From the NCBI RefSeq assembly GCF_011397115.1, contig NZ_AP022822.1, forward strand, positions 2,083,501-2,147,500: DNA of 64,000 nucleotides. The letters are read 5' to 3'. Of the stretch, positions 35,359-45,017 are shown in pieces (within the stretch, counting starts at the first letter, position 1; each line of letters begins with the position of its first letter). A program made the translations under genes and the position numbers. The stretch is from Enterococcus saigonensis. Lineage in GTDB: Bacteria > Bacillota > Bacilli > Lactobacillales > Enterococcaceae. Below the pieces are notes generated by a model. It saw nothing but the letters and a program-made list of their open reading frames with translations. It searched no databases and was not told the DNA's origin.

Positions 35359-36759
35359 TCAGTCGCCTAGATTAAAGCGCAATTTCATTTGAGGCGCTCC
35401 TAGCATAACCATCTGGCCCAATAACTTTATTGTTAAATCCTTAGCAATCTTCGCATATTCTTCATTTATCGAAGCAAGATAATTTGAAATATCCGCCTCG
35501 TTTACTACATTTTGATCGGCACGATGTTGGATATGCCGAAAAGCTGCCACGCTGTCTTGAACGTAATCATCCCGCACGTCTGAATACAATTTATAATTTG
35601 TATCCCCTAGCACTGCGATTAATCCACTTAGCCAATACATATTATCCAAACCAAATTCTTCTTTTACTTCTTTATAAAAAGCTGGCGTATCTACTACATT
35701 GGTATAAAAAGGCACAACCGTATTAAAAGTGTTTGGACCAAAAGCTAGCCAATGGATGCCGGCAATTTCTTTGGGTACGTTATTGCGTAATTGTAAAATG
35801 TGTACTTCTTGATTACGGTTAATACCAATGGGACGCAATTGGCGTTTTTGAGCTTCTGTACCATCTCCATAACAATCGTAAATTGTTTCTTCATAATGAG
35901 AGCTTAATGCCCATTTGACATCTTCTACACTAATTAATCGATTGGCTTTGCAAATAAAAGGTAAGTCTTGATTGAATGGTGATTGTTCCACTTCTGGTGT
36001 GAAAAAGCGTTGGACATACCAAGCTCGGGGATTATTGTATTGATTATCTTTTACCGTTGCACTACCAAAAATATGACGTAAATTATAATTTGTGTAATCT
36101 GGATTTAAATGATAAGTATGAATCAATTCTTTTAAATCTTTAGAGCATAAAGTATCTGGTGAATCAAAATCAAAGTCGGTAATATTCATTCGATTAGGTG
36201 CGACCACATAAGCATCATCTGGAATGCGCACAGCTGCCCAGTGATGTCCACCAATTGTTTCCAACCACCAAATTTCGTCGTTATCAGAAAAAGCAATACC
36301 ATTTGGTTCATACGTTCCAAATTCTTCTAATAATGCTCCCAAACGAATTACACCTTCTTTGGCACTCTTTATATATGGTAATACAATGCTAAGCATATCT
36401 TCTTCGCCAATTCCGCCTGTCACATAAGGATCAACACCTAAAATCCGGGAATTGCTCGTGATTGTTTCAGTGGCAGACATGGCCACATTTGCACTGTTAA
36501 TGCCGGATTCTCCCCAAATTCCAATTTTCGAAGAGACATCAGGCGTTGCTGTGTAACGCAGTGGATTATCAGGCAATTTTATTTCAACGCCACTAATAAC
36601 TGCTTTATAATCCCTTACTTGTTCTTCTGGTTTTACCACAATAAAGTTCTTAGGATTTAAGGGCGCTTCTCCATCTTCATTTCGAGCAATCATGGTAGAA
36701 CCATCAATTGAAGCCTTTTTCCCTACTAAAATTGTCGTACATTGACTATGATTATTCAT
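35359..36759 (-). CDS. pepD: C69-family dipeptidase
   Basis: Ntn-type dipeptidase of 466 residues, cytosolic, cleaving a broad range of dipeptides. The N-terminal block CTTILVGKKASIDGSTMIAR contains the nucleophile Cys (residue 6) and the conserved GKKAS and DGS. The ATG at 36759 is chosen for the GGAAGG nine bases upstream. Length agrees with lactobacillar PepD proteins. It is transcribed alone. Confidence 0.92.
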   Translation of the reverse strand: MNNHSQCTTILVGKKASIDGSTMIARNEDGEAPLNPKNFIVVKPEEQVRDYKAVISGVEIKLPDNPLRYTATPDVSSKIGIWGESGINSANVAMSATETITSNSRILGVDPYVTGGIGEEDMLSIVLPYIKSAKEGVIRLGALLEEFGTYEPNGIAFSDNDEIWWLETIGGHHWAAVRIPDDAYVVAPNRMNITDFDFDSPDTLCSKDLKELIHTYHLNPDYTNYNLRHIFGSATVKDNQYNNPRAWYVQRFFTPEVEQSPFNQDLPFICKANRLISVEDVKWALSSHYEETIYDCYGDGTEAQKRQLRPIGINRNQEVHILQLRNNVPKEIAGIHWLAFGPNTFNTVVPFYTNVVDTPAFYKEVKEEFGLDNMYWLSGLIAVLGDTNYKLYSDVRDDYVQDSVAAFRHIQHRADQNVVNEADISNYLASINEEYAKIAKDLTIKLLGQMVMLGAPQMKLRFNLGD

Positions 36760-36927
36760 TTTTTTCATCCTTCCATTAATTAATTGATTGGGCGCGTAAC
36801 TTATTTGTTAACTAAAGTGTAGACCTTCTCTTTATTTTTGTGAAATAAAAGCCTTGAAAAGAGGAAAAGGTAATTTTTACCCGCATTTTCTAAAAAAAGC
36901 TATAATGAACAAAAAGGAGGAATTTTC

Positions 36928-37260
36928 ATGTCACTACTTGTACCCACGAATATGTCAGAAGTAACCGAAAAATTAGCCGATGAAAAAAATCGGGGGATTG
37001 TAACTACGCAACAGGCCATTATTTTGCAGGCCGTTTTAGACAACGCGCAAGATATCTTAAATGGCGCATTAGAAGGACCCTATTGGAAAGTAAAATGGTT
37101 AAAAGAAGATAAATCTTTGATTATCTTCGATATAATGAATAAAGAAGTTGGTACTGTCACACCAAGTGGCGACAGATTTAGTGAAGATTTTAAAACCAAT
37201 CCTGCCAATGTCATTCGTAGTTTAGACGATCACATTAAAAGAATTGTAAATAATGCCTAA
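36928..37260 (+). CDS. Hypothetical protein, 110 residues
   Basis: I do not recognise this family. The start has AAAGGAGG at good spacing and the reading frame is clean. The protein is soluble, with no signal or membrane segment. The first half (about 10-60) is predicted helical and the second half carries short strands (KSLIIFDIMNKEVGTVTPS). Calculated by eye it is mildly acidic. It is a single gene between pepD (divergent) and the phosphatase (convergent), with a TATAAT near 36901 as a possible -10. Confidence 0.75.
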   Translation: MSLLVPTNMSEVTEKLADEKNRGIVTTQQAIILQAVLDNAQDILNGALEGPYWKVKWLKEDKSLIIFDIMNKEVGTVTPSGDRFSEDFKTNPANVIRSLDDHIKRIVNNA

Positions 37261-37302
37261 TTTAAAGTTTAAGCAGTTATTTCCCTATAATCTCATGCAT
37301 AT

Positions 37303-37353
37303 AAAAAGACAGACCACGCTTATACCTATTGGTTAAAGGTGGCCTGTCTTTTT
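37303..37353. terminator. Bidirectional terminator
   Basis: Arms AAAAAGACAGACCAC and GTGGCCTGTCTTTTT with one mismatch, between the hypothetical gene and the phosphatase gene. Confidence 0.85.
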
Positions 37354-38173
37354 ATTTTTGCCAAACAAGAATACTTGCGTCGTCACTTTGTTTAAAACGT
37401 GGATAAGTTAATAGCTGCGCATCTTCAACTTCTAATTTGCGAAGATGATCGCAGGCTGACACCAAAGTTCCATAATCTTTAAATTGGCCTAATTGATGGG
37501 GAGTATATTCATTAAAGGTATCTACTAAACGGTAAAAGCCATCACTAGTTATAACAATTTTTTCCACTTGGTTTTCAAGTACTCTTTTTTGTGACAGGCG
37601 AGCAATACCAATAGGTGACGGATCTAAAATTGCATACCCGTCTGGTGTATTTTTTGTTTGCCGGTTCTTTACTAATTCTTTTCTAACAGCCAATTTTGCA
37701 GCTTCCATTGTTTCTCCTTTTTTTAAAAGTTGATGAAAAGTTGAAACAATGCGTTGGTCATTTTGTGGAACAGTTCGATCATAAAAAGTACGCATTTGTT
37801 GGCTTAAAAATGCGGTGATTGGTGAATCCCCCAACCAACTAAACTCCATTTCCGTACCAATTTTACGATAACAACTAAACGTAGCACTCGGCCACAAATC
37901 AGGAGTTAATTTTCCTAATTCTTGACGATATTTTTGTGCAAAGCTGGTGACAGCTTGCATCAAAGCACGACTTGTCGCCATTTTGTCATTGGCTAAAAGC
38001 GTTACCAGTTGACTGCCAATAAAATGACTAAAAACTTGTGCATCGCTCATGCCAGCTAAATAATTAGCTCCTAATCCACTAGCCCCATCTAAAATAAAGC
38101 CAAATGTATCATTGCCATAGACAAAGTCTTCATTTTGTTGGTTGCCACGGTCCGTATAAAAGAAAACAGTCAT
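37352..38173 (-). CDS. PP2C-like serine/threonine phosphatase-fold protein
   Basis: About 273 residues resembling the PPM/PP2C fold. Signature pieces: NEDFVYGNDTFGFILDGASG (the metal-binding Asp region, about 12-31), WLGDSPITAF near 117, ITSDGFY near 210, and the final DDASILVW. The first motif retains D28 and G29 but the usual RxxNED is shortened to QQNED. The ATG at 38173 is favoured over a TTG six codons upstream. No kinase partner is adjacent. Its role is unknown. Confidence 0.75.
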   Translation of the reverse strand: MTVFFYTDRGNQQNEDFVYGNDTFGFILDGASGLGANYLAGMSDAQVFSHFIGSQLVTLLANDKMATSRALMQAVTSFAQKYRQELGKLTPDLWPSATFSCYRKIGTEMEFSWLGDSPITAFLSQQMRTFYDRTVPQNDQRIVSTFHQLLKKGETMEAAKLAVRKELVKNRQTKNTPDGYAILDPSPIGIARLSQKRVLENQVEKIVITSDGFYRLVDTFNEYTPHQLGQFKDYGTLVSACDHLRKLEVEDAQLLTYPRFKQSDDASILVWQK

Positions 38174-38298
38174 TTCTTTTCTTCCCTTCAATATGGTAGT
38201 AAAAAACTACTTTACGTATTTTTCTATAGTATCATACGCAGATTAAAAAATCAGTGATCTAAAAATGCTTCAGACATTATGTTTATCCCTGTATATAA

Positions 38299-38333
38299 AA
38301 AAAGCTGTCTATCCTTATACAGACAGACAACTT
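38299..38333 (-). terminator. Terminator of the symporter gene
   Basis: Minus-strand stem AAGTTGTCTGTC / GATAGACAGCTT with two wobbles, followed by seven T. Confidence 0.75.
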
Positions 38334-38336
38334 AAC

Positions 38337-39560
38337 TTATTTTTTTGTTTGATTGAAAACACTATAATCAATTTCATTAACAGATTTAGCTACTACAATA
38401 GCCGAATAAACATCTGAATTTACATTTAAAATCGTTCGAAGCATTCCGACAAACCACTCTACACCAGCAAATATTGCAATACTTTCAATTGGTAAACCCA
38501 TTTGTGGTACAATAATCGCCAGCGAAACAAGACCTGCTCCTGGCACCACCGCATTGGCTAAAGAAACAAAAGTTGCTGTTATCGCTAGGTAGAACATCTT
38601 CTCAATTGAAAAATCTACTTGATACATTTGCGCAATTGTCATAACCGTAATTGCCATGTGCATGGCTGAGCCATTACTGTTAAGGGACATCCCTAGCGGT
38701 AAAACTAAATTGGTAATGCGGTCACTTAATCCTAATTTATGACGGGATTCTTCCATTGCAATAGGTAATGTAATCGCAGAAGAAGTGGTGGCTAACGCCA
38801 TAATCGACATATTTTTCATATTTAAAATCAATCGCCAAGGATTTAACTTGCCATAAAGAGCAATTACAATTGCCCATAAGCTTAAAAACAGCAATGTACT
38901 TAAGCCGTAAACTAGCAAATACTTCATTAGTGGTAAGACAATCTTGATACCCAACTCACTAATTGTAGAAGCAATTAGTGCAAAAATCCCAATTGGAGCA
39001 AAAATCATCACATAATAAATAATATTAATAATGACTTCATTAAAATCTACAATAATTTGAAATAAAAAGGATGTTGGCTTTTTTTGCATAAATTTACTGA
39101 GAGCTAAGCCAAAAAAAAGGGCAAATACAATAATTTGAATAATCGAACCTTCTGCAAGAGAAGTAAAAATATTTTTCGAGAAAAAATCACTAATTGTTTG
39201 ATTTAAAGAAATCTCTTGCGGTTTAATTCCTTGGTTCAAGGAGGTAGACATATGAACCCCTTGACCCGGGTTAAATAAAACTGCCATGAAAATACCCCAA
39301 CAGGCTGCTAGAAGTGACGAAACACTAAAAACTACAATCGTACGAATGCCTAAACTCGTTAACTCTTTGGGCTTAATACTGCCAACTGCTTGAATAATTT
39401 GTCCTAAAACCAAAACTGGTATTGCCATTTGCATCAACTTTAAGAATATATCCCCAATAATCTTTAAGTAATGAGCTCCTTCTGGTACAAATAAGCCAAA
39501 TACCAAACCTAAAATGACAGCCATCAATATTTGGGTGATCATGGAGAATTTTTTTGTCAT
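38337..39560 (-). CDS. Dicarboxylate/amino acid:cation symporter (DAACS family)
   Basis: Secondary transporter of the glutamate/aspartate/C4-dicarboxylate type, 407 residues with about eight helices and two re-entrant loops. Family signatures: the serine-rich SSAITLPIAM near 265 (hairpin 1), NLVLPLGMSLNSNGSAMHM near 287-305, and VPGAGLVSLAI near 340. ATG at 39560 with GAGGTGAGG upstream. It is near the oxamate-type cluster but separated by 170 bp; whether it serves that pathway is unknown. Confidence 0.9.
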   Translation of the reverse strand: MTKKFSMITQILMAVILGLVFGLFVPEGAHYLKIIGDIFLKLMQMAIPVLVLGQIIQAVGSIKPKELTSLGIRTIVVFSVSSLLAACWGIFMAVLFNPGQGVHMSTSLNQGIKPQEISLNQTISDFFSKNIFTSLAEGSIIQIIVFALFFGLALSKFMQKKPTSFLFQIIVDFNEVIINIIYYVMIFAPIGIFALIASTISELGIKIVLPLMKYLLVYGLSTLLFLSLWAIVIALYGKLNPWRLILNMKNMSIMALATTSSAITLPIAMEESRHKLGLSDRITNLVLPLGMSLNSNGSAMHMAITVMTIAQMYQVDFSIEKMFYLAITATFVSLANAVVPGAGLVSLAIIVPQMGLPIESIAIFAGVEWFVGMLRTILNVNSDVYSAIVVAKSVNEIDYSVFNQTKK

Positions 39561-39733
39561 TTTCCTCACCTCGATTATGTGTAATGATCGCTTGCCATCT
39601 TTGGTTTCAATCTTCTAACATGAGGCAGATAGCGTTGCGATTGAAGAACTAGCTGTGGTAGCTGAAATAGTTTGACAACTTTTTTATATAATAAGCTTAT
39701 CGTAAATTCCCCAGACTACAGCTATAAAAAAAA

Positions 39734-40972
39734 CTATACTTTTTCTTTCGTGTCTTTTGCTAAAACTGCGAAAACAAGTAAGCCAAGCACTTGTAAAATA
39801 CAAGCAAGATAAAAGCCAATTTTCATAGAACCAACTGTGTCTGCTAAAAAACCTGTGATATAAGGTGCTAAAATGGAACCAGACATTCCAATAAAGTTAT
39901 ACGCACTTAATGTTGTCGATAATGAACCTTTCGGCGCATTTTTTGTTACATAGGCTACAACGATTGGATCAAGAGCTAATTTACCGGTCAATCCGTATAA
40001 AATAAGTACAGCAATTAGTAGCATCCGATTGGTTACAAACGCAATGGAAAAAACAGACAAAATGGCTAATGGTACCAATAAATATACTAATTTTTTAGTA
40101 CTGCCAGATTTATCAGCAAAGCGCGCAAAAATCAACGCTCCCGGAATAGATGCCCACGGAACTAATGAAGAAATAAAACCAACACTCGTACCCGCGAAAC
40201 CTCGTTCAGCAATTAGAAAAGATGGCAACCAGGTAATAATAACAAAATTGGCATAAATACTCGTAAAACATAAAATGAATGCAGCCAGTAAATTTTTGTT
40301 CGAAATAATTGATTTAAAAGAAACTTTATTTTCAGTAGCGTTTACTTCCACAACTTTTGCTTCATCTTCTGGACGAATAACCTTCTCTTTTAATAATGTG
40401 TAAAATAAAATGGCAACAATAATTGTTGGTATTGCCATAATGAAGAAAGGCTTACTCCAATGTTCCCCATTTTCCAAAACCAATTTACTTGAAAGTAAAT
40501 ACCCACCTGAAGTACCAAATGCCATCCCACTATTAATAATAGCAGTGCCCAATGTTAATTTATTTTTAGGAATAGATTCTGTTGATAAAGCATACTGTGG
40601 ACCATAATAAGCACCTTGACCAATACCAGCCATTGCACGAATAAGTAAAAACATGACAAACGTCGTTGCTAGACCGCTAAAATACGTCATGACACCCATA
40701 ATTACAAAGCCAATCGTAATCACTAATTTACGTCCAATTTTATCGCCAATAACACCAAATGGTACTTGCGCAATCGCATATGTTAAAAAGAAAATAGAAT
40801 TGGCTAAACCTAGTTGAGTATTACTTAGACCAAAATTTTCACCAATGATTCCCATAATTGGATTAAAAATTGTTCGTGTAGCATACATTAAGATCCAGCC
40901 AACAAAAAATAAGGCAACAACTTTAATCCAATAATTATTACTTACTTTTACTGCTTGTTTAGAAGAGTCCAT
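39734..40972 (-). CDS. MFS transporter, probable carrier of the FdrA/DUF1116 cluster
   Basis: Twelve-helix major facilitator protein of 412 residues. The MFS loop signature is GDKIGRKLVI near 81-90. It resembles anion:cation symporter or glycerol-phosphate-type MFS carriers. It follows the DUF2877 gene by 21 bp on the same strand, so it is the third gene of the fdrA operon and likely imports the substrate of that pathway (for example allantoin, oxamate or a related ureido compound). The substrate is an inference from position. Confidence 0.87.
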   Translation of the reverse strand: MDSSKQAVKVSNNYWIKVVALFFVGWILMYATRTIFNPIMGIIGENFGLSNTQLGLANSIFFLTYAIAQVPFGVIGDKIGRKLVITIGFVIMGVMTYFSGLATTFVMFLLIRAMAGIGQGAYYGPQYALSTESIPKNKLTLGTAIINSGMAFGTSGGYLLSSKLVLENGEHWSKPFFIMAIPTIIVAILFYTLLKEKVIRPEDEAKVVEVNATENKVSFKSIISNKNLLAAFILCFTSIYANFVIITWLPSFLIAERGFAGTSVGFISSLVPWASIPGALIFARFADKSGSTKKLVYLLVPLAILSVFSIAFVTNRMLLIAVLILYGLTGKLALDPIVVAYVTKNAPKGSLSTTLSAYNFIGMSGSILAPYITGFLADTVGSMKIGFYLACILQVLGLLVFAVLAKDTKEKV

Positions 40973-40993
40973 AGTTTTGCTCCTTTTCTAAAT

Positions 40994-41809
40994 TTAAGTA
41001 TTCAAAATTGCGGAGATTCCCAGATAAATGCCATAGCACATATCTTTTCCTGAGGTGTGTCCAATTGCCATAATATTTTGAATATCTTGAGCTAAATTTT
41101 CTTTGCGATTTTTTTTTAAGTCTTGATACAATTGATAAATCAACGAGTTAACGTAACCTTTCTCACAACTCTTAATATAAGCAAAACTAATATCTGTCGT
41201 GCGTCCTTTTTGTTTGGCCAATTCTGATACTAGACCAGTGGCGTAATCTTTTTTAAAGGCGCCGGCAACAAATGTATAGGCAACTAAGATATCATCTCCA
41301 CTTGGCGTTAGCCCCTGCCCACGCCCAACTAGAAATTTAGTTACCCTCGCCCAATTTGCTTGTTGTGGTTTTAATAATTGCTTTTTAACTGCGGTAAATT
41401 CCATATCTTTATTGATGCCAATTTTTTCTTCTAAGTCGGCTGCCACTAAGAGCTGCTGCAAAAATTGCAGCGGCTCTTTTTCCAGATGCGTAGCAGACAC
41501 TTTTAAAGAAACACTTGTGTAATCTATAAGAGGTAAGGTTTTAACTTGCATTTGATTATAAAAAACAATGCGGTCATTAGTTATTTTGATGCGATCTCCT
41601 TGTTTGACATAAGGTTTTAATGCCGCAAACATTTCCGTTGGAACAAACAAACCAAAGCATGAGAGATATTCGTAATAGTTGGCCACATTAATTAATTCTT
41701 CCCCAACTTTGAGATTAAAAGAATGTTCAAAAACGCTATGCACCGAACCAATTACGCCAAATTTTTTCAAAGGCAAAAGATAGTCACTAATAACAATTTT
41801 AGTCAACAT
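40994..41809 (-). CDS. DUF2877 protein (AllH/YlbF-like), oxamate carbamoyltransferase-associated
   Basis: About 271 residues with the DUF2877 core, including GRGQGLTPSGDDILVAY near 155-171 and the Gly/Ser-rich GHTSGKDMCYGI near the end. The ATG at 41809 overlaps the stop of the upstream fusion gene by 11 bp and gives MLTKIVIS. In E. coli the homologue ylbF sits with fdrA and ylbE, and the three are reported as components of oxamate carbamoyltransferase in allantoin breakdown. The same set is found here, with the first two fused. Confidence 0.85.
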   Translation of the reverse strand: MLTKIVISDYLLPLKKFGVIGSVHSVFEHSFNLKVGEELINVANYYEYLSCFGLFVPTEMFAALKPYVKQGDRIKITNDRIVFYNQMQVKTLPLIDYTSVSLKVSATHLEKEPLQFLQQLLVAADLEEKIGINKDMEFTAVKKQLLKPQQANWARVTKFLVGRGQGLTPSGDDILVAYTFVAGAFKKDYATGLVSELAKQKGRTTDISFAYIKSCEKGYVNSLIYQLYQDLKKNRKENLAQDIQNIMAIGHTSGKDMCYGIYLGISAILNT

Positions 41810-44807
41810 GAATATCCCACACTTTTGCATAAGCCTCTAAAGCTTTTTCAAAACAACCTAGAGGCGCTCTAACTGTGCCGGCACCCACTTGTCCAACCCC
41901 GGCTTTTTTATGCGCAATACCGGTATTAATAATCGGCGTAATTCCCGTTTCAACAACTTTGCGAATATCAATTCCCAAACAAGTCCCTTTAAAGTCCCAG
42001 GTTGGAATGGTCCAAGTTGGATTATGAGTTTGACAAATTTGTTCCATTTCATCAGAAATATCCAAAGCATCTTGGAAACCACCGGCGCCAACAAATCGGG
42101 TAACACCTGGTGCAGCCACCATTGCCATCGCACCAACACCAACTGTTTCAGTAATGGCGCTATCGCCGATATCGGGGTTACCATCATCTTCTGTAAAGCC
42201 TGTGAAGTATAATCCTTTTGGCGTATTCACTGGCGCTGTGTACCAAGCATCACCGGTTTGAGCAATTCGAATACCAAAATCAACACCATTTCGTGTCATG
42301 GTTGTGACAATGGTTCCTTTAGTATCTTTACGGGCAGTATCCACGATTGCTTTTCCTGTAGCCATCATGATATTCAGGAAAAATTGATCTGTATCGGCTA
42401 AAAATTTGATAACATCATATTTTTCTTTTTCATTCATTTGTAATTTGACAATTAACGGTGCTACTTCTTTTAGAAAATTGGCAGATGCTGCAATATTTCG
42501 TTGATGAAATTCATCCCCCATTGTGATGGAACGCGCAATTAAAACGTTTAGGTTAATTCCTTCTTGGGTTTGTTTTAAAGCCTTAGCAATTGTTGGTGCC
42601 AAAACATCTTTCATCCAAAGTAAGCGATCAACTACTTCTTGTGAGTAAGCGCCAAACCGCAACACTTTTCCGATACCTTCATTCATCGTACAATACGCTT
42701 TTGTCCCATCTAAGCGATTTTCAACAACGACCACTGGCATGTTGGCAGAAGTAATCCCCCCCATCGGGCCCACTGCGTGAACATGATGACATGGGATGAA
42801 TCGAACTTCGCCATTTTCTAACATCTGTTTTGCCTGTGTTTCATTTTTGGCCCAACCTTCAAATAAGGCCGCACCAACACAAGATCCTTTCATCGGTCCA
42901 GTCATCTGTTCATAAGTAATTGGCGGTCCAGCATGTAACAAGGTTTTTGGCGTTTCATTTAATTCCTCAATAACTTCTTTTGCTGGCAGTACATCCACTA
43001 AGAATGGTTGTGAATTTTTAATTTTTTCAATTACTTTGTCATTTTCAGCCTGTATTTCTACTGCATGATCTTCTAATGCACTTAAAATCTTAATCATTTT
43101 TTTATTTCCACTTGCGCGTGGACGCCAATTAAATTGAACTGATTTCCCGCCATAGTCTGCAATTGAATCATTGAAACTTTGAAGTCCCACATTAATAATT
43201 CGTGGCTTCGTGTTCAGCAACTCTATTACCGCTTGACTGGCTTGTGGAATTGTAACTTTTTCACCTACATAAGATGTGACTTCTTTATCTACTTCAGAAA
43301 TTGAAATGCCTTTTAATAGCAACGCCAATTGTACAGCTTTGGCATTACTTTCGGCGACATAAATACCAGCTTCTTCTAACCGTTTCACGGTTTCATCATA
43401 ATTTTGTGGGTCTTTTCTAGTACCCACTACTGTTGCAACGAAATAAAGCGTGCGCCCTTCAGCTTGCGCTTTTGCTAACTCTTCTTTTATTGCCGGCAAC
43501 AATGCACCTGCCATATCTTCATGAGCCCCATAGCCTAAAACGACATCAAATAAAATAATTCCAGTTTCTTTTTGCGCACCATATTCATGAATTTTTTGAA
43601 TTCGTACTTCAGGATCAATCATCGGATGCGGTTTTCCCTGCGTATAAATATCATCCCCTAAGTCAATCACATCGTACCCATTGGATTTTAAAATATAGCC
43701 GGCTTGCTTTATTAAGCCTTCTAAACCTAAGGCTTCTGAAATCATCATACCGGCCTCTGCCGCCAGTGTCCCACCAGAGTACAGACCTTTCACCACTTTA
43801 TCAGCAGATAAGACCGGTACATCTGGTTTTGCCAAGGCTTCAAAGTAATTTTTTTGAATTGGTTTTTCGTTAGCTAAATCAATCGCAATTTTCGCTGTCT
43901 CTTCTAATGTATGGGCTAAATAAACTTTACCCTCATGAGCGCTTGGTTTTTCTCCTAAGAAAATTGCTACGACTGGTTTGGATACACTTTGTAACAATTG
44001 TACTACTTCATCACGGACGGCTTTTGCAGGTGGCTTAGAGATTACACAAATCACATCGGTAGGTTCGTGATTTTCTAAAGCCACGATGGCATCTTTTACC
44101 GTAGTTGCGCCAACTCCATCGCTTAAATCCCGACCACCAGTTCCAATGGCATGTACTACACCATTTCCTAGTCGATCAATAATAGTTGCAACTTCTTGGA
44201 TGCCCGTACCAGATGCCCCCACAATACCGATATTTCCCGGGGAAACAACGTTTGTAAAAGCAATGGGTATACTTGAAATAATTCCTGTACCACAATCAGG
44301 TCCCATCATAAGTAAACCTTTTTCGTGGGCTAATTTTTTTAAACGAACTTCATCTTCTAAAGAAACATTATCAGTAAATGAAAAGACATGAAGACCTTCT
44401 TTTAATGCCTTTTCCATTTCAGGTGCACCGTATTCACCAGGAATACTAAAAAGTGCCATATTAGCATCTGGCAATTGTACTAAAGCTTCTTTCCAAGAGG
44501 TGGCTGGCTTATTTTCAGTCGTCTCACTTTTAGTGGATAAATCATCTAAAAAAGCATGTACAACTGGTAACACCTCTGTCATAATTTTTTCGTCTTGACT
44601 GTCGACTACTATCATTAAGTCATTTGGTGAAGCGTTTTGTGCTTGTGGTGTTAATAAATTAGTATTTTGCAAAATATCTTTATTTGCATCTGTTCCCATC
44701 ATAATTTGACTCATGGTAACATTCGCTAAATCGTTAATTTTATTAGTTAATAACATGAGATTAATTGAATCTTGATAATTATTTTTCAAAATCACCGTTT
44801 GTAACAT
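41799..44807 (-). CDS. FdrA-DUF1116 fusion protein (AllF-AllG type)
   Basis: A 1002-residue fusion. Residues 1 to about 520 are FdrA-like, with two CoA-ligase-type Rossmann segments (MGPDCGTGI, VGASGTGIQEV, then LFDVVLGYGAHEDMAG). Residues about 530-1002 match DUF1116 (YlbE): LLHAGPPITYEQMTGPMKG, FIPCHHVHAVGPMGGITSA, ITMGDEFHQRN and the C-terminal NTGIAHKKAGVGQVGAGTVR. The reading frame is continuous across the join with no stop. In E. coli these are two adjacent genes. AAGGAGG precedes the ATG. First gene of the operon, divergent from pucR. Oxamate carbamoyltransferase activity is inferred from the E. coli genes; a carbamate kinase is not in this window. Confidence 0.9.
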   Translation of the reverse strand: MLQTVILKNNYQDSINLMLLTNKINDLANVTMSQIMMGTDANKDILQNTNLLTPQAQNASPNDLMIVVDSQDEKIMTEVLPVVHAFLDDLSTKSETTENKPATSWKEALVQLPDANMALFSIPGEYGAPEMEKALKEGLHVFSFTDNVSLEDEVRLKKLAHEKGLLMMGPDCGTGIISSIPIAFTNVVSPGNIGIVGASGTGIQEVATIIDRLGNGVVHAIGTGGRDLSDGVGATTVKDAIVALENHEPTDVICVISKPPAKAVRDEVVQLLQSVSKPVVAIFLGEKPSAHEGKVYLAHTLEETAKIAIDLANEKPIQKNYFEALAKPDVPVLSADKVVKGLYSGGTLAAEAGMMISEALGLEGLIKQAGYILKSNGYDVIDLGDDIYTQGKPHPMIDPEVRIQKIHEYGAQKETGIILFDVVLGYGAHEDMAGALLPAIKEELAKAQAEGRTLYFVATVVGTRKDPQNYDETVKRLEEAGIYVAESNAKAVQLALLLKGISISEVDKEVTSYVGEKVTIPQASQAVIELLNTKPRIINVGLQSFNDSIADYGGKSVQFNWRPRASGNKKMIKILSALEDHAVEIQAENDKVIEKIKNSQPFLVDVLPAKEVIEELNETPKTLLHAGPPITYEQMTGPMKGSCVGAALFEGWAKNETQAKQMLENGEVRFIPCHHVHAVGPMGGITSANMPVVVVENRLDGTKAYCTMNEGIGKVLRFGAYSQEVVDRLLWMKDVLAPTIAKALKQTQEGINLNVLIARSITMGDEFHQRNIAASANFLKEVAPLIVKLQMNEKEKYDVIKFLADTDQFFLNIMMATGKAIVDTARKDTKGTIVTTMTRNGVDFGIRIAQTGDAWYTAPVNTPKGLYFTGFTEDDGNPDIGDSAITETVGVGAMAMVAAPGVTRFVGAGGFQDALDISDEMEQICQTHNPTWTIPTWDFKGTCLGIDIRKVVETGITPIINTGIAHKKAGVGQVGAGTVRAPLGCFEKALEAYAKVWDIHVD

Positions 44808-44941
44808 AATCTTCCTCCTTATTTTGCACCAACGTTTCTTGAAAAGTCCTGTTTTTAAAACCAGTCAAGTTAAATCAGCTGACGTCAAAACCAATTTTTA
44901 TTTATGACTAATTTTCTTTACACTCTTATTGTATTTTTTAT

Positions 44942-44955
44942 TGATTGCGTTTACA
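44942..44955. promoter_or_regulatory. Possible catabolite-responsive element (cre)
   Basis: TGATTGCGTTTACA fits 12 of 14 positions of the usual cre pattern, in the divergent fdrA/pucR region, and about 65-75 bases before pucR. This suggests CcpA control. It is a single weak match. Confidence 0.35.
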
Positions 44956-45017
44956 CTTGATAATATTCCAAAAAAATCACATATTTTTTATCCAAAAGCG
45001 TAAAAAAGGAGAATAAA

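Noticed and set aside
41858..42212. Overlapping ORFs on both strands inside the DUF1116 half
   Set aside because: Shadow frames of a highly conserved coding region; no start signals.
44942..44955. Confident cre call near pucR
   Set aside because: Kept only as low confidence: two mismatches in the conserved AA and no second site.
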